42,692 nucleotides of DNA from Candidatus Polarisedimenticolaceae bacterium. Lineage in GTDB: Bacteria > Pseudomonadota > Gammaproteobacteria > Chromatiales > Chromatiaceae. Below, piece by piece: positions 1 to 7,997 of the stretch. Every line of letters begins with the position of its first letter. Positions within the stretch are counted from its first letter, which is position 1. The notes beneath the pieces are model-generated. The model was not told where the DNA came from, did not search any database, and was given only the letters and a program-made list of their open reading frames with translations. Location: the NCBI GenBank assembly GCA_021648685.1, contig JAKISI010000030.1:1-42692 (forward strand). Direction: 5' to 3'. The position numbers were made by a program, and so were the translations under genes.

Positions 1-2
1 CG

Positions 3-47
3 AAGCCAAGTACGGATTTTAAAATGGAAGTAGAGCCGGATGAATAA
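3..47 (+). CDS. 3' tail of a TnpB-like gene (partial)
   Basis: An open frame entering from the left edge reads KPSTDFKMEVEPDE and stops at TAA 45-47. Fifteen codons are too few to identify a family by themselves. The tail is immediately followed by three consecutive hairpins and a terminal CCACCGG/CCGGTGG stem, which is the usual layout at the 3' end of IS200/IS605 or IS1341-type tnpB genes, so I infer a TnpB (RNA-guided nuclease) C-terminus. The gene body lies outside the window. Confidence 0.35.
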   Translation, partial: KPSTDFKMEVEPDE

Positions 48-120
48 ACGGGGCTATCCGCCCCGTATCCGGACTTTCAGTCCGAAAATCTAACCCACCG
101 GTCTTTAGCCGGTGGTTGTT
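48..120 (+). ncRNA. Putative omega-RNA / IS200-IS605 right-end hairpins
   Basis: Three hairpins follow the TnpB-like stop codon. They are CGGGGC/GCCCCG (49-54 with 60-65), CGGACT/AGTCCG (70-75 with 79-84) and CCACCGG/CCGGTGG (95-101 with 109-115). In IS200/IS605-type elements the right end carries a terminal hairpin recognised by TnpA, and the 3' end of tnpB plus the right end is transcribed as the guide-scaffold omega-RNA. The structure is seen directly; the function is inferred from position. The element should end a few bases after the last stem, near 118-130. Confidence 0.45.
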
Positions 121-288
121 GAGTTTGTTGAATTTCGCATCACAAATGCCATTCTAGAAAGTATTAACAGTAAAATTCAAATGGCAAAAAGACGAGCCAG
201 AGGGTACAAAAATGTGGGTAACTTCATTAATATGATTTACTTATTGTGTGGAAAGCTGAAATTTGGCTACCCACTCAATATGGCATAG
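121..288 (+). pseudogene. ISL3-family transposase, 3' remnant
   Basis: The frame through 288 (TAG 286-288) encodes NAILESINSKIQMAKRRARG, then GYKNVGNFINMIY, LLCGKLKFG and YPLNMA. This matches the characteristic C-terminus of ISL3-family transposases (a GINSKIQxxKRxARGYxNxxNF-type block). The 5' part is missing. The readable part begins just after the IS200/IS605-type right end, so that element probably inserted into, or deleted, the ISL3 gene. A sequence around 338-362 (CACCAGACAAACACTCAGAA) could be the ISL3 right end, but this is tentative. Confidence 0.65.
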
Positions 289-396
289 CCCCAAAAAAAA
301 CTCATTAAGGAATAAGGCCGTTAACTCATTTTTTTGCTACACCAGACAAACACTCAGAACCACTGGGCCGGCCGTTCAACTGATTAGGATGCGCAA

Positions 397-1689
397 AACA
401 ATAAGTTACCGAATTTAGTGTTGGATTGATGGGTGAAATCTGTCAAACTTATGGAATGCCACAGATTCAACTCGTTGAATGGATTCGCGAAAAATATGTC
501 GCCATTGAAGAAGATCTTGATGAGGGAGGACGACGGCGTTGGGCGGGTGCCGAAGCACGCTCACTTGGGTGGGGAGGTATAACAGCCGTTGCCGAAGCTA
601 CCGGCATTTCTGATCGAACAATCCGCACAGGGATCCAGGAGCTTGATGATGCCAAAGCCATACCTGCCGATAAACAAAGACACCCAGGTGGTGGTCGTCG
701 AGCTAGAGAAATCGAACAGCCAAAATTAATAACTGCTTTGGAAGCGCTGGTTGATCCGGTTACTCGAGGTAATCCATGTTGTCCGCTTCGTTGGACTTGC
801 AAAAGTACATACTCACTTGAACGCGAACTGAAGCTGCAAGGATACCATGTCAGCAGCACGAAAATAGGGCAACTACTACGTTCTCAAGGCTATAGTTTAC
901 AAGCTAAGCGGAAAACTGTTGAAGGTAAGCAGCACCCTGATCGAGACGCGCAATTTGAATACATCAACAAACGAGTTAAAGCTTTTTTGCGAGCGAAGCA
1001 ACCAGCGATATCAATCGACACAAAAAAGAAAGAGCCGCCAGGGAACATGAAAAACGGCGGAAAGAGCTATCAACCCAAAGGTAAACCGACAAAAGTCTCA
1101 ACCCACGACTTTCCAAATAAAGAGCTTGGTAAGGCAGTTCCTTATGGAGTTTATGATATAGCACTAAATGAAGCAGGTGTTTCGATTGGAGTTAGCCATG
1201 ATACAGCTGAATTTGCTATAGCAGCAATTCAGAGATGGTGGTCAAAGATGGGGAAAAAGCGATACCCAGAAGCCAAGCGACTGTTGATAACAGCTGACTG
1301 CGGAGGCAGCAACAGCCCTCGAACTCGACTCTGGAGATGGGAGCTGCAAAAATTTTCTAATAAAACAGGTTTAAAAGTTGAGTTGTGCCACTACCCACCA
1401 GGAACAAGCAAATGGAATAAGATAGAACATCGCTTGTTCTGTCATATAACTCGCAACTGGCAGGGTGTGCCATTAGAAAGCTATGAGATCGTAGTTAATC
1501 TTATTGGCTCAACGAAAACTAAAGAGGGGCTGGAAGTTCACGCTTGGTTAGACGAAAGCCTATACGAAAAATCCAGAAAAATTAGTGATTATCTACTTGC
1601 CGAAATACAAATTAAACGCAATGTATTTCACGGTGAATGGAATTATCAAATACTGCCTTTAAAATAACTAAACTCGGTAAGTTATTGTT
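397..1689 (+). mobile_element. ISAzo13-family insertion sequence with terminal inverted repeats
   Basis: The bases at 397-418 (AACAATAAGTTACCGAATTT plus AG) are an inverted copy of 1668-1689, with 20 of 22 positions matching. These repeats flank one transposase gene closely, giving an element of about 1.3 kb. No convincing target-site duplication is visible next to the repeats. The right end lies about 50 bp upstream of the Na/Pi symporter start, so the element probably separates that gene from its original promoter. Confidence 0.7.
429..1667 (+). CDS. ISAzo13-family DDE transposase
   Basis: About 412 residues, full length for the family. The conserved blocks are LVDPVTRGNPCCPLRWTCKS, YSLQAKRKTVEG, then SIDTKKKE (first catalytic Asp), DCGGSNS in ITADCGGSN (second Asp) and FPPGTSKWNKIEH-like PPGTSKWNKIEHRLF (catalytic Glu), which together make a DDE active site. 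The N-terminus (WGGITAVAEATGISDRTIR) looks like a helix-turn-helix. A TTG at 426 precedes the ATG at 429, and I use the ATG. No internal stop or frameshift is seen, so the element may still be active. Confidence 0.88.
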   Translation: MGEICQTYGMPQIQLVEWIREKYVAIEEDLDEGGRRRWAGAEARSLGWGGITAVAEATGISDRTIRTGIQELDDAKAIPADKQRHPGGGRRAREIEQPKLITALEALVDPVTRGNPCCPLRWTCKSTYSLERELKLQGYHVSSTKIGQLLRSQGYSLQAKRKTVEGKQHPDRDAQFEYINKRVKAFLRAKQPAISIDTKKKEPPGNMKNGGKSYQPKGKPTKVSTHDFPNKELGKAVPYGVYDIALNEAGVSIGVSHDTAEFAIAAIQRWWSKMGKKRYPEAKRLLITADCGGSNSPRTRLWRWELQKFSNKTGLKVELCHYPPGTSKWNKIEHRLFCHITRNWQGVPLESYEIVVNLIGSTKTKEGLEVHAWLDESLYEKSRKISDYLLAEIQIKRNVFHGEWNYQILPLK

Positions 1690-1739
1690 TGGCATAGCCT
1701 TAATCTAGGCCAAAAGTCCGATGGACGAGGAGTAACCAG

Positions 1740-3398
1740 ATGTCCTGGGGCAACATGGGTATCGAGCTGCTTGGAGGGCTGGCTCTCTTTCTGTTCGGCA
1801 TAGAACAGATGGCCAACGCCTTAAAATCGGTTGCTGGAAAACGGATGAAAAACATCCTGGCTCACCTCACCGCCAACCGCTTTATGGGGGCCATTACAGG
1901 CGCTTTCATTACGGCCATTATCCAGTCATCTTCTGTCACAACCGTATTGACAGTCGGCTTCATCAGCGCCGGGCTGCTCTCTTTGGCACAATCTGTCTGC
2001 ATCATCATGGGGGCCAATATTGGCACCACCATCACTGCACAAGTTATCGCCTTCAAAATCACCGAAGCCTCCATGCTGATGATCGCATTAGGTTTTGGCA
2101 TGCTGTTCTTTATGCAGCAGGAGAAGATCAAACTCTATGGCAACATCATCATGGGGCTGGGCATGATCTTTTTTGGCATGACGATCATGAGCAGCGCCAT
2201 GCAACCGCTGCATGATTACCCGCCCTTTCTTGATTTGATGATGCAGATGAGCAATCCACTGATCAGCATCCTGATTGCAGCTGTCTTTACCAGCCTGGTT
2301 CAATCCTCATCGGCCACCACAGGCATCATTATTGTGATGGCCAGCCAGGGGTTTATCACCCTGCCCACCGGTATCGCTCTCGCCTTCGGCGCTAACATTG
2401 GCACCTGCATCACCGCCATCCTGGCTGCTATCGGCAAACCTCGCGAAGCCGTCCGAGCCGCTATGGTACATGTTCTCTTTAATATCTTTGGGGTGCTGAT
2501 ATGGATTGGATTTATCGACCAGCTGGCACAGTTTGTTACCTGGTTATCTCCCCGTTATGAGGTGCTGACCGGAGCGGCCAGGCTGGCGGCCGAAACACCT
2601 CGCCAAATCGCCAACGCACACACCCTGTTCAATATTGCCAACACCTTGATTTTTATTGGCTTCACCAGCCAGTTTGTCCGCCTGGTGGAGTGGCTGATCC
2701 CCGATAAACCTCTGGATGAAAGCAGGGACACAACCCCTGAATTTCTGGATGAGACACTCATCAGTACCCCCTCACTGGCATTGGATCGTACTCGTTTTGA
2801 GATTGGACGAATGGGGCAACAGGCACAGAAAATGCTGACGCAGATCATGCCGGCTATCTTCACTGGCCGCCGCGAATCACTCAACCAGATTGCAGCCATG
2901 GATGATGCCATCGACACCATTCACGGGCAGGTCATCATCTATCTGGGGCAGATCAGCAAACAGCCGTTAAGCGATGCCCAAACCCAGGAGTTCACCACCT
3001 TCATGGAGGCCGCCAACCATCTGGAAAACATCGGTGACCTTATCGAAAGTGATTTGGTAGAGCTAGGTCACAAGCGGCTCAATGAAGATGTAATCATCAG
3101 CAAAAAAACCCAGGAGGTACTGATCGGCCTGCATGAAAAGGCATCTGAGGCTGTGGATCTGGCCATCCAGGCAGTGACAGAGGGGGATCGGGAGGCTGCA
3201 CAACAGGTTATCGACATGAAAGCAAACATCAACCGACTGGCTGATGCCGCCGCGCTGTATGAGGCAAAGCGGCTGGTTGCCGAAGAGCCAAAGCGGCTTC
3301 AAGCCTACACGATAGAGATGGACACTATCGAAAAACTGAAGCGTATCTACTACTTCGCCAAACGTATGAGCAAGGCTATCCTGCCAGATGCGCTGTAA
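1740..3398 (+). CDS. Na+/Pi cotransporter family protein with PhoU-like domain
   Basis: 552 residues. The N-terminal ~330 residues are hydrophobic and hold two repeated halves, each with a QSSS motif (about residues 62 and 188) and a GANIGT motif (about 91 and 217). This is the signature of the NptA/YjbB-type sodium-phosphate symporter family in the inner membrane. Residues ~350-550 are helical and PhoU-like. A good Shine-Dalgarno (GAGGAG, 1727-1732) supports the ATG. The gene starts just after the ISAzo13 element and converges with the next gene, with a 21-bp gap. Likely role: phosphate uptake or efflux; direction cannot be read from sequence. Confidence 0.88.
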   Translation: MSWGNMGIELLGGLALFLFGIEQMANALKSVAGKRMKNILAHLTANRFMGAITGAFITAIIQSSSVTTVLTVGFISAGLLSLAQSVCIIMGANIGTTITAQVIAFKITEASMLMIALGFGMLFFMQQEKIKLYGNIIMGLGMIFFGMTIMSSAMQPLHDYPPFLDLMMQMSNPLISILIAAVFTSLVQSSSATTGIIIVMASQGFITLPTGIALAFGANIGTCITAILAAIGKPREAVRAAMVHVLFNIFGVLIWIGFIDQLAQFVTWLSPRYEVLTGAARLAAETPRQIANAHTLFNIANTLIFIGFTSQFVRLVEWLIPDKPLDESRDTTPEFLDETLISTPSLALDRTRFEIGRMGQQAQKMLTQIMPAIFTGRRESLNQIAAMDDAIDTIHGQVIIYLGQISKQPLSDAQTQEFTTFMEAANHLENIGDLIESDLVELGHKRLNEDVIISKKTQEVLIGLHEKASEAVDLAIQAVTEGDREAAQQVIDMKANINRLADAAALYEAKRLVAEEPKRLQAYTIEMDTIEKLKRIYYFAKRMSKAILPDAL

Positions 3399-3419
3399 AG
3401 AGAATCACTTTGAGCCGGG

Positions 3420-4307
3420 TTATAGCTCAAATGTAAACGTCTCCTGAGCCAGATAGAACTTTGGGTCACCCGGTTGGCCAGGGTGTTTATCCATAGCAGC
3501 CTGAAAGGCCTTCTCCAGATCCCTGTCGCTGCGAGTGGGTTCATGGTGTGTAAAAAAACAGTGTTTTACTCCAGCATCCCGCGCCATCGCAATCGAGGAT
3601 GAGAAGGAGCCGTGACCCCAGCCTTTTTTTGCCGGGTACTCGTCATCGGTATAGGCTGTATCTATAATCAGCACATCAACTCCGGCAACGGCATCAATTA
3701 TGCTCTTACGTTTCTGTGCGATGTGATCTTCAAACAGTTGGTAATCGTCATCATCTGGCTGATAGATGTTAGGAGGCCACTCATGATCCCCTGTAAAAAA
3801 CAGTGACCTGTCACCGCAGGTGACCTTATAGCCATAATTAATTGCAGGATGATTCATCAACACGCTTGTAACCTGGGCATCCCCTATATTCACCACCTGG
3901 TTATCTGATAGTGATATATATTCAAGCTCGGCACTCAACTCTGCTTCCCGAATAGGAAAAAAGGCATACTCCAGCTGTCGAGAGAGCACCTCCTGTACTC
4001 CTTTACCTGTCACCAGGTCTTGTCCACCGTATATTTTTACCCGGTTACCCGATACAAACATCGGGATGAAAAATGGCAACCCCTGTATATGATCCCAGTG
4101 CGTGTGGCTGATAAATATATGGCAGGTCAACGGGAATTCAGGGGAGAGCGTTTGAGAGAGCGGAAAAATACCTGTACCAGCATCCAGTATAATAAGCTCA
4201 TCACCTGCTCGCACCTCTATGCAGGTTGTATTGCCACCATACTTAACCGTGTTAGGTCCAGGCGATGCTATAGAGCCACGCACGCCACGGAAAGTAAACT
4301 TTAGCAT
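3420..4307 (-). CDS. MBL-fold metallo-hydrolase
   Basis: About 295 residues. The N-terminal beta strand FTFRGVRGSIASPG and the zinc motif HTHWDH (about residue 70) are typical of metallo-beta-lactamase-fold proteins related to cyclic-nucleotide phosphodiesterases and RNase Z. Further metal ligands are in FFTGDHEW and the C-terminal FFTHHEP. No signal peptide, so cytoplasmic. The ATG at 4307 has a GGAG at a spacing of seven bases and is preferred over the adjacent in-frame TTG. The substrate cannot be told from sequence. The HDOD gene upstream is on the same strand 19 bp away, so co-transcription is plausible. Confidence 0.8.
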   Translation of the reverse strand: MLKFTFRGVRGSIASPGPNTVKYGGNTTCIEVRAGDELIILDAGTGIFPLSQTLSPEFPLTCHIFISHTHWDHIQGLPFFIPMFVSGNRVKIYGGQDLVTGKGVQEVLSRQLEYAFFPIREAELSAELEYISLSDNQVVNIGDAQVTSVLMNHPAINYGYKVTCGDRSLFFTGDHEWPPNIYQPDDDDYQLFEDHIAQKRKSIIDAVAGVDVLIIDTAYTDDEYPAKKGWGHGSFSSSIAMARDAGVKHCFFTHHEPTRSDRDLEKAFQAAMDKHPGQPGDPKFYLAQETFTFEL

Positions 4308-4326
4308 CAATATGCTCCAGACTTAA

Positions 4327-5178
4327 TTATATGCATATAAATGCATTCGCCTTTTCCAGCTCTTCATCAAGATTACCCATGGATTCCCGAAGTTCAGTCA
4401 GCTCCATGCCAAATCGCGCCGCAACATGGTCGGGCAATCTATCTTCCACCAGATTGCCCGCGCAGCCAAATTCAATCTGCTTGATAATAATATTGGCGGC
4501 TACCACACAGTCCAATACCTCACTTGTATTGTCATTTAGCTCCTGGCTATGGTGTTCTTTTATACAGGTAACCAGCGTATGCGGCAGCTGCCACTTCTCT
4601 ACCAGCATGCCGCCAAGCTGGGCATGATCGGCTCTAATCTCAATCATCTCAGCTATCGGAAGGGAGACCTTTTCAGCCTCTACTCTCTTTAAGGCCCTCT
4701 CCATCTCTTGCGGCATAAATTGAGCAAATACCACCTTCCCAATATCGTGCAGCAGGCCACCCACAAAGTAATCGGTGGCTCTATCAGATGCTACACCCAG
4801 CCGTTTTCCCAGCAGTTTTGCAACCGTAGCCGTGCCTAATGAGTGCAGTAAAAAGTTGTTCATATCAAGGCCTGCTGGCCCTGTTTTTGAGAGCATCCCC
4901 ATTGTGGCGATGCTTATTGCAAGGTTCTTAATGGTATTCAGACCCACAAATACCACGCTATGTTTTATGGATGTAATTTTACGTGACAGCCCAAAATAGG
5001 CTGAATTTACCAGTTTCAGTATCTTCGCCATCATCACCGGATCGTGCTCAATGACTTGAACAAGATCCTTCGGGGTGCAGTCGATACTGGATGTCATCTG
5101 GAGGATTCTATTCACACTGCCCGGAAAGGCCGGCATCTTGTCCACCATCTGAACCAGCCGCTGATGAAGGTCACTCAT
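4327..5178 (-). CDS. HDOD domain protein
   Basis: 283 residues. The whole protein is one HDOD domain: VEHDPVMMAKILKLVNSAYF near residue 45, GGLLHDIGKVVFAQ near 140 and RADHAQLGGMLVEKWQLP near 180. HDOD proteins are thought to be catalytically inactive relatives of HD phosphohydrolases used in signalling (motility, c-di-GMP networks, DNA-damage response). No GGDEF, EAL or receiver domain is fused. It lies directly upstream of the MBL-fold hydrolase on the same strand, so a shared signalling role is possible but unproven. Confidence 0.85.
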   Translation of the reverse strand: MSDLHQRLVQMVDKMPAFPGSVNRILQMTSSIDCTPKDLVQVIEHDPVMMAKILKLVNSAYFGLSRKITSIKHSVVFVGLNTIKNLAISIATMGMLSKTGPAGLDMNNFLLHSLGTATVAKLLGKRLGVASDRATDYFVGGLLHDIGKVVFAQFMPQEMERALKRVEAEKVSLPIAEMIEIRADHAQLGGMLVEKWQLPHTLVTCIKEHHSQELNDNTSEVLDCVVAANIIIKQIEFGCAGNLVEDRLPDHVAARFGMELTELRESMGNLDEELEKANAFICI

Positions 5179-5294
5179 GCTTGTGGTTCATCTTCCAATA
5201 GTGCGTTATATCGTAAATATTTGATCAACCCACACCCCATGGCATCAAGGTGAAACCCGGTGTTTAGAACTGCCTTCAACAAGAAACGATGTGT

Positions 5295-5351
5295 GAACCA
5301 CAGATAAACACAGATAAAAAATCTGTGTTTATCTGTGCACATCTGTGGTTC
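5295..5351. repeat. 57-bp imperfect palindrome (dispersed-repeat type)
   Basis: GAACCACAGATAAACACAGAT at the left is mirrored by ATCTGTGTTTATCTGTG followed by ATCTGTGGTTC on the right, so nearly the whole stretch can form one long hairpin. It lies in the gap between the HDOD gene and the universal stress protein gene. Similar CACAGATAAACACAGAT-type units are often scattered in bacterial genomes. Copy number cannot be judged here. Confidence 0.7.
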
Positions 5352-5496
5352 CCGCTGTTTTTTCCTGGGATGAGTTAACCGAATATTCACGTTATATCCA
5401 CAATAACACCATGTTTTTTATACCATTGTCCCGCCAAAATCCCGATCTTTTCAATAATAGCAGGCTTATCTGGATTTTGTTGTGATGGCTCTGCCA

Positions 5497-5940
5497 CTAC
5501 TCATCAGCTCGAACCGCCAGCACATCACAATGGGCATGGTGCAGCACAGCATTTGCCGTTGAGCCAAGCAGCCGCGCCAGACCAGATCGCCCATGCGAGC
5601 CGACAATAATAAGGTCACACCCCTGTTCCTGGGCATAGCGGGCTATCTCTGTTCTGGCATTGCCTACGATGACATCACGCTCACAGTCAGTTATCTCCTG
5701 CTTCTCAGCCAGCTGTGTAAACCGCTCTTTGGCAAGCTCGACAAGCTCCTGCTCATTAATCCCCCAATCGATGCCCAGCAACATATCACCCACAGGTTCC
5801 ATCGGTGGAATATATTCAAATACATGGACGAGTATTAATTTGGCCTGCGACTGTTCCGCCATCTCCTTGGCACGAACAATTACCTTCTCAGCCACAGGAG
5901 AGAAGTCCAGCGCAACCAGGATATTGGTATATATTTTCAT
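5497..5940 (-). CDS. Universal stress protein (UspA family)
   Basis: 147 residues from the chosen start. The N-terminus IYTNILVALDFSP and the C-terminal nucleotide-binding motif GSHGRSGLARLLGS, followed by ANAVLHHAHCDVLAVR, identify an ATP-binding-type Usp domain. A longer frame extends to 6015, but GGAGG stands eight bases before the ATG at 5940, and the resulting length is the normal 140-150 residues. A second ATG two codons upstream is too close to the ribosome site. Cytoplasmic, probable stress-response role. Confidence 0.9.
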   Translation of the reverse strand: MKIYTNILVALDFSPVAEKVIVRAKEMAEQSQAKLILVHVFEYIPPMEPVGDMLLGIDWGINEQELVELAKERFTQLAEKQEITDCERDVIVGNARTEIARYAQEQGCDLIIVGSHGRSGLARLLGSTANAVLHHAHCDVLAVRADE

Positions 5941-5992
5941 TTTCATCACCTCCATGCCAAATAGTAGCAGGAATGTAAAAAAGCACTCTGGA

Positions 5993-6568
5993 TCAACAAT
6001 CCAGAGGCCCGCCATTGGGTTTTACGGTGGAGATCCGGGAGCGCCCTGTTTGCGAGATAATGATTGCCTTTGGATCTACCGTACCGCCAATATCACAAAA
6101 GGTTATGGTCAGATTGCTGCCGGGGGCCTCGCCCGTTGCCTGATATCGTATCTGCTGCCGACCATCCGTTGAAGTAATACGGATATGCTGTCTCTTTTCA
6201 CCAGGCTGAAACCGTCTCAGCAGCTTTTCACCAGCATCCCGTTTTTTATTTCTGTTGTCATCCGCAAACAAAATGAATCCTTGCTGCCACTCACTGCTTT
6301 TGAGACAACCCTTTCCATCCGTGCTTGGGCACAGTACGGCACGAAGCCCACGTTTTATTGCTTCACTGCGTGCCAGATGAAGGTGGGAGGCTACTGCATT
6401 CATCGAAGCCACCATCTGCTGATTGGCTATAAATCTCTGCATGGTTGGAAAACCTGCGGCTATAACCGTAATAGAGACGGTAAGAGCAGTGATTAACTCA
6501 ATAAGGGAAAAGCCCAATTGAGCGCGGCTTTTATACAGGCAGCTAATATCCATATCGATAGTTATCAT
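5993..6568 (-). CDS. GspH/FimT-family minor pseudopilin
   Basis: 191 residues. A prepilin leader ends in QLG followed by FSLIELITALTVSITVIAAG: a class III signal with Gly(-1), Phe(+1) and Glu(+5), cut and methylated by PilD. The body has the GspH/FimT pattern (LHLARSEAIKRG about residue 85, then FILFADDNRNKKRD and a C-terminal TGRSRI). It is probably a minor pilin that primes type IV pilus or type II secretion pseudopilus assembly. It stands alone here, with no pilV/W/X neighbours. No strong ribosome site is seen; a second ATG five codons in is possible. Confidence 0.85.
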   Translation of the reverse strand: MITIDMDISCLYKSRAQLGFSLIELITALTVSITVIAAGFPTMQRFIANQQMVASMNAVASHLHLARSEAIKRGLRAVLCPSTDGKGCLKSSEWQQGFILFADDNRNKKRDAGEKLLRRFQPGEKRQHIRITSTDGRQQIRYQATGEAPGSNLTITFCDIGGTVDPKAIIISQTGRSRISTVKPNGGPLDC

Positions 6569-6677
6569 GACTGTTCAGAGGTAATTGAAAAGTACCCCCA
6601 ACAATGGATCTACTCTGTAGGTTTTATCCTATTACACTGTCTGGTTTCTCCGCTTGGTAGGTAGGCGCAACAAGAAA

Positions 6678-6705
6678 GGGCGCAGGGTATAGCTACCCTG
6701 CGCCC
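6678..6705 (-). terminator. Rho-independent terminator of the aminotransferase gene
   Basis: A perfect 12-bp stem (GGGCGCAGGGTA, loop TAGC, TACCCTGCGCCC). On the minus strand it is followed by a T-rich run (TTTCTTGTT). It lies 22 bases past the aminotransferase stop, which fits termination of that leftward transcript. Confidence 0.85.
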
Positions 6706-6727
6706 TCATTTTCGTCAGTAACTACCG

Positions 6728-7915
6728 CTATTTACTGAGTGCTTTCTCGATGCGATCCAGTGCATTTTCAAGATTTTCCTGGCTGGTGGCAATCGAGAGG
6801 CGCATGTGCCCACCCAAGCCAAAAGCAGAACCTGGCACCACAGCCACACCTGCCTTTTCGATCAGGTACTCCGCCAATTCGACGTCCGTGCCAATATCAT
6901 CCATTGCAGCCAAAACGCCCTTGAAGCTGGGGAAGAGATAGAAGGTGCCATCAGAGGGGAGACAATCAATGCCGGGGATCGTATTCAGCCGGCTCAGCAC
7001 ATAGTCATGGCGTTCTTTAAAAGAGAGCAGCATCTCCTGAATGCACTCCTGAGACCCCTCCAGCGCAGCCTGAGCCGCCACCTGTGAAATCGAAGCGGGG
7101 TTGGAGGTGCTCTGCGACTGGATCTTCTTCATTGCCTTGATGATCTCCACCGGGCCACCCGCGTAGCCGATACGCCAGCCGGTCATCGAGTAGGCCTTGG
7201 AGACGCCGTTCAGCACCAGCGTCTGCGGCGCCAGTGCCGGGCAGGCATTCAGGATATTGACGAAAGGCTCATCTGACCAGCGGATATGCTCATACATATC
7301 ATCCGTGGCCACAACAATCCGCGGATGATCAAGCAACACTGCACCAATCGCCTCCAGCTCAGCTCGGGTGTAGGCCATGCCAGTCGGGTTGGACGGGCTG
7401 TTGATCACCACCAGACGGGTCTTGTCGGTAATGGCTCCTTTCAGCTGAGCGGCCGTGATCTTAAAGTGCTGATCGGCACCTGCATTGATAAAGGCCGGCA
7501 CACCACCGGCCAGCAGCGCCATATCGGGGTAGGAGACCCAATAGGGGGCAGGAATGATCACCTCATCACCCGGATCCAGCAGCGCCTGTGCCAGATTGAA
7601 AAAGCTCTGCTTGCCCCCGCAGGAGACCAGAATCTGATCGGGTGCATAATTCAAACCATTATCGCGTTTAAACTTATCAATAATCGCCTGTTTCAGGGCC
7701 GGGGTTCCATCCACTGCGGTATACTTGGTAAAGCCATCATTGATAGCCTGAATCGCAGCCGCCTTGATATGGTCTGGCGTATCGAAATCCGGTTCGCCTG
7801 CGCCCAGCCCAATGACATCCTTGCCCGCAGCCCGCATCTCGGCGGCACGCGCCGTAACCGCAAGCGTTGGGGAGGGTTTGACTGCCTTAACACGTCCTGA
7901 AAGATTGATGCTCAT
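6728..7915 (-). CDS. PLP-dependent aminotransferase (aspartate aminotransferase type)
   Basis: 395 residues from ATG 7915 (MSINLSGRVKAVKPSPTLAV). Class I fold I motifs: GAGEPDFDTPDHI near residue 40, TPALKQAIIDKFKRDNG near 80, INSPSNPTG near 165, and the PLP-lysine motif NGVSKAYSMTGWRIGYAGG near 225-240. This is the AspB/AatA-like group that transfers amino groups between aspartate (or other amino acids) and 2-oxoglutarate in the cytoplasm. An in-frame TTG at 7945 would add ten residues unlike the family. Divergent from uvrB across 82 bp. Confidence 0.92.
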   Translation of the reverse strand: MSINLSGRVKAVKPSPTLAVTARAAEMRAAGKDVIGLGAGEPDFDTPDHIKAAAIQAINDGFTKYTAVDGTPALKQAIIDKFKRDNGLNYAPDQILVSCGGKQSFFNLAQALLDPGDEVIIPAPYWVSYPDMALLAGGVPAFINAGADQHFKITAAQLKGAITDKTRLVVINSPSNPTGMAYTRAELEAIGAVLLDHPRIVVATDDMYEHIRWSDEPFVNILNACPALAPQTLVLNGVSKAYSMTGWRIGYAGGPVEIIKAMKKIQSQSTSNPASISQVAAQAALEGSQECIQEMLLSFKERHDYVLSRLNTIPGIDCLPSDGTFYLFPSFKGVLAAMDDIGTDVELAEYLIEKAGVAVVPGSAFGLGGHMRLSIATSQENLENALDRIEKALSK

Positions 7916-7997
7916 GGTAGATCCACTATGGTTAATCAAATTCAAAGGTAGAAGGGTGTAATACTATCCAATCCGACACGGTGACAGAAACCCCCCA

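Noticed and set aside
281-1699. TGGCATAGCC repeated at 281-290 and 1690-1699 as a target-site duplication of the ISAzo13 element
   Set aside because: The left copy is about 107 bases away from the left terminal repeat, so it is not adjacent as a target duplication must be; probably coincidence or an older event.
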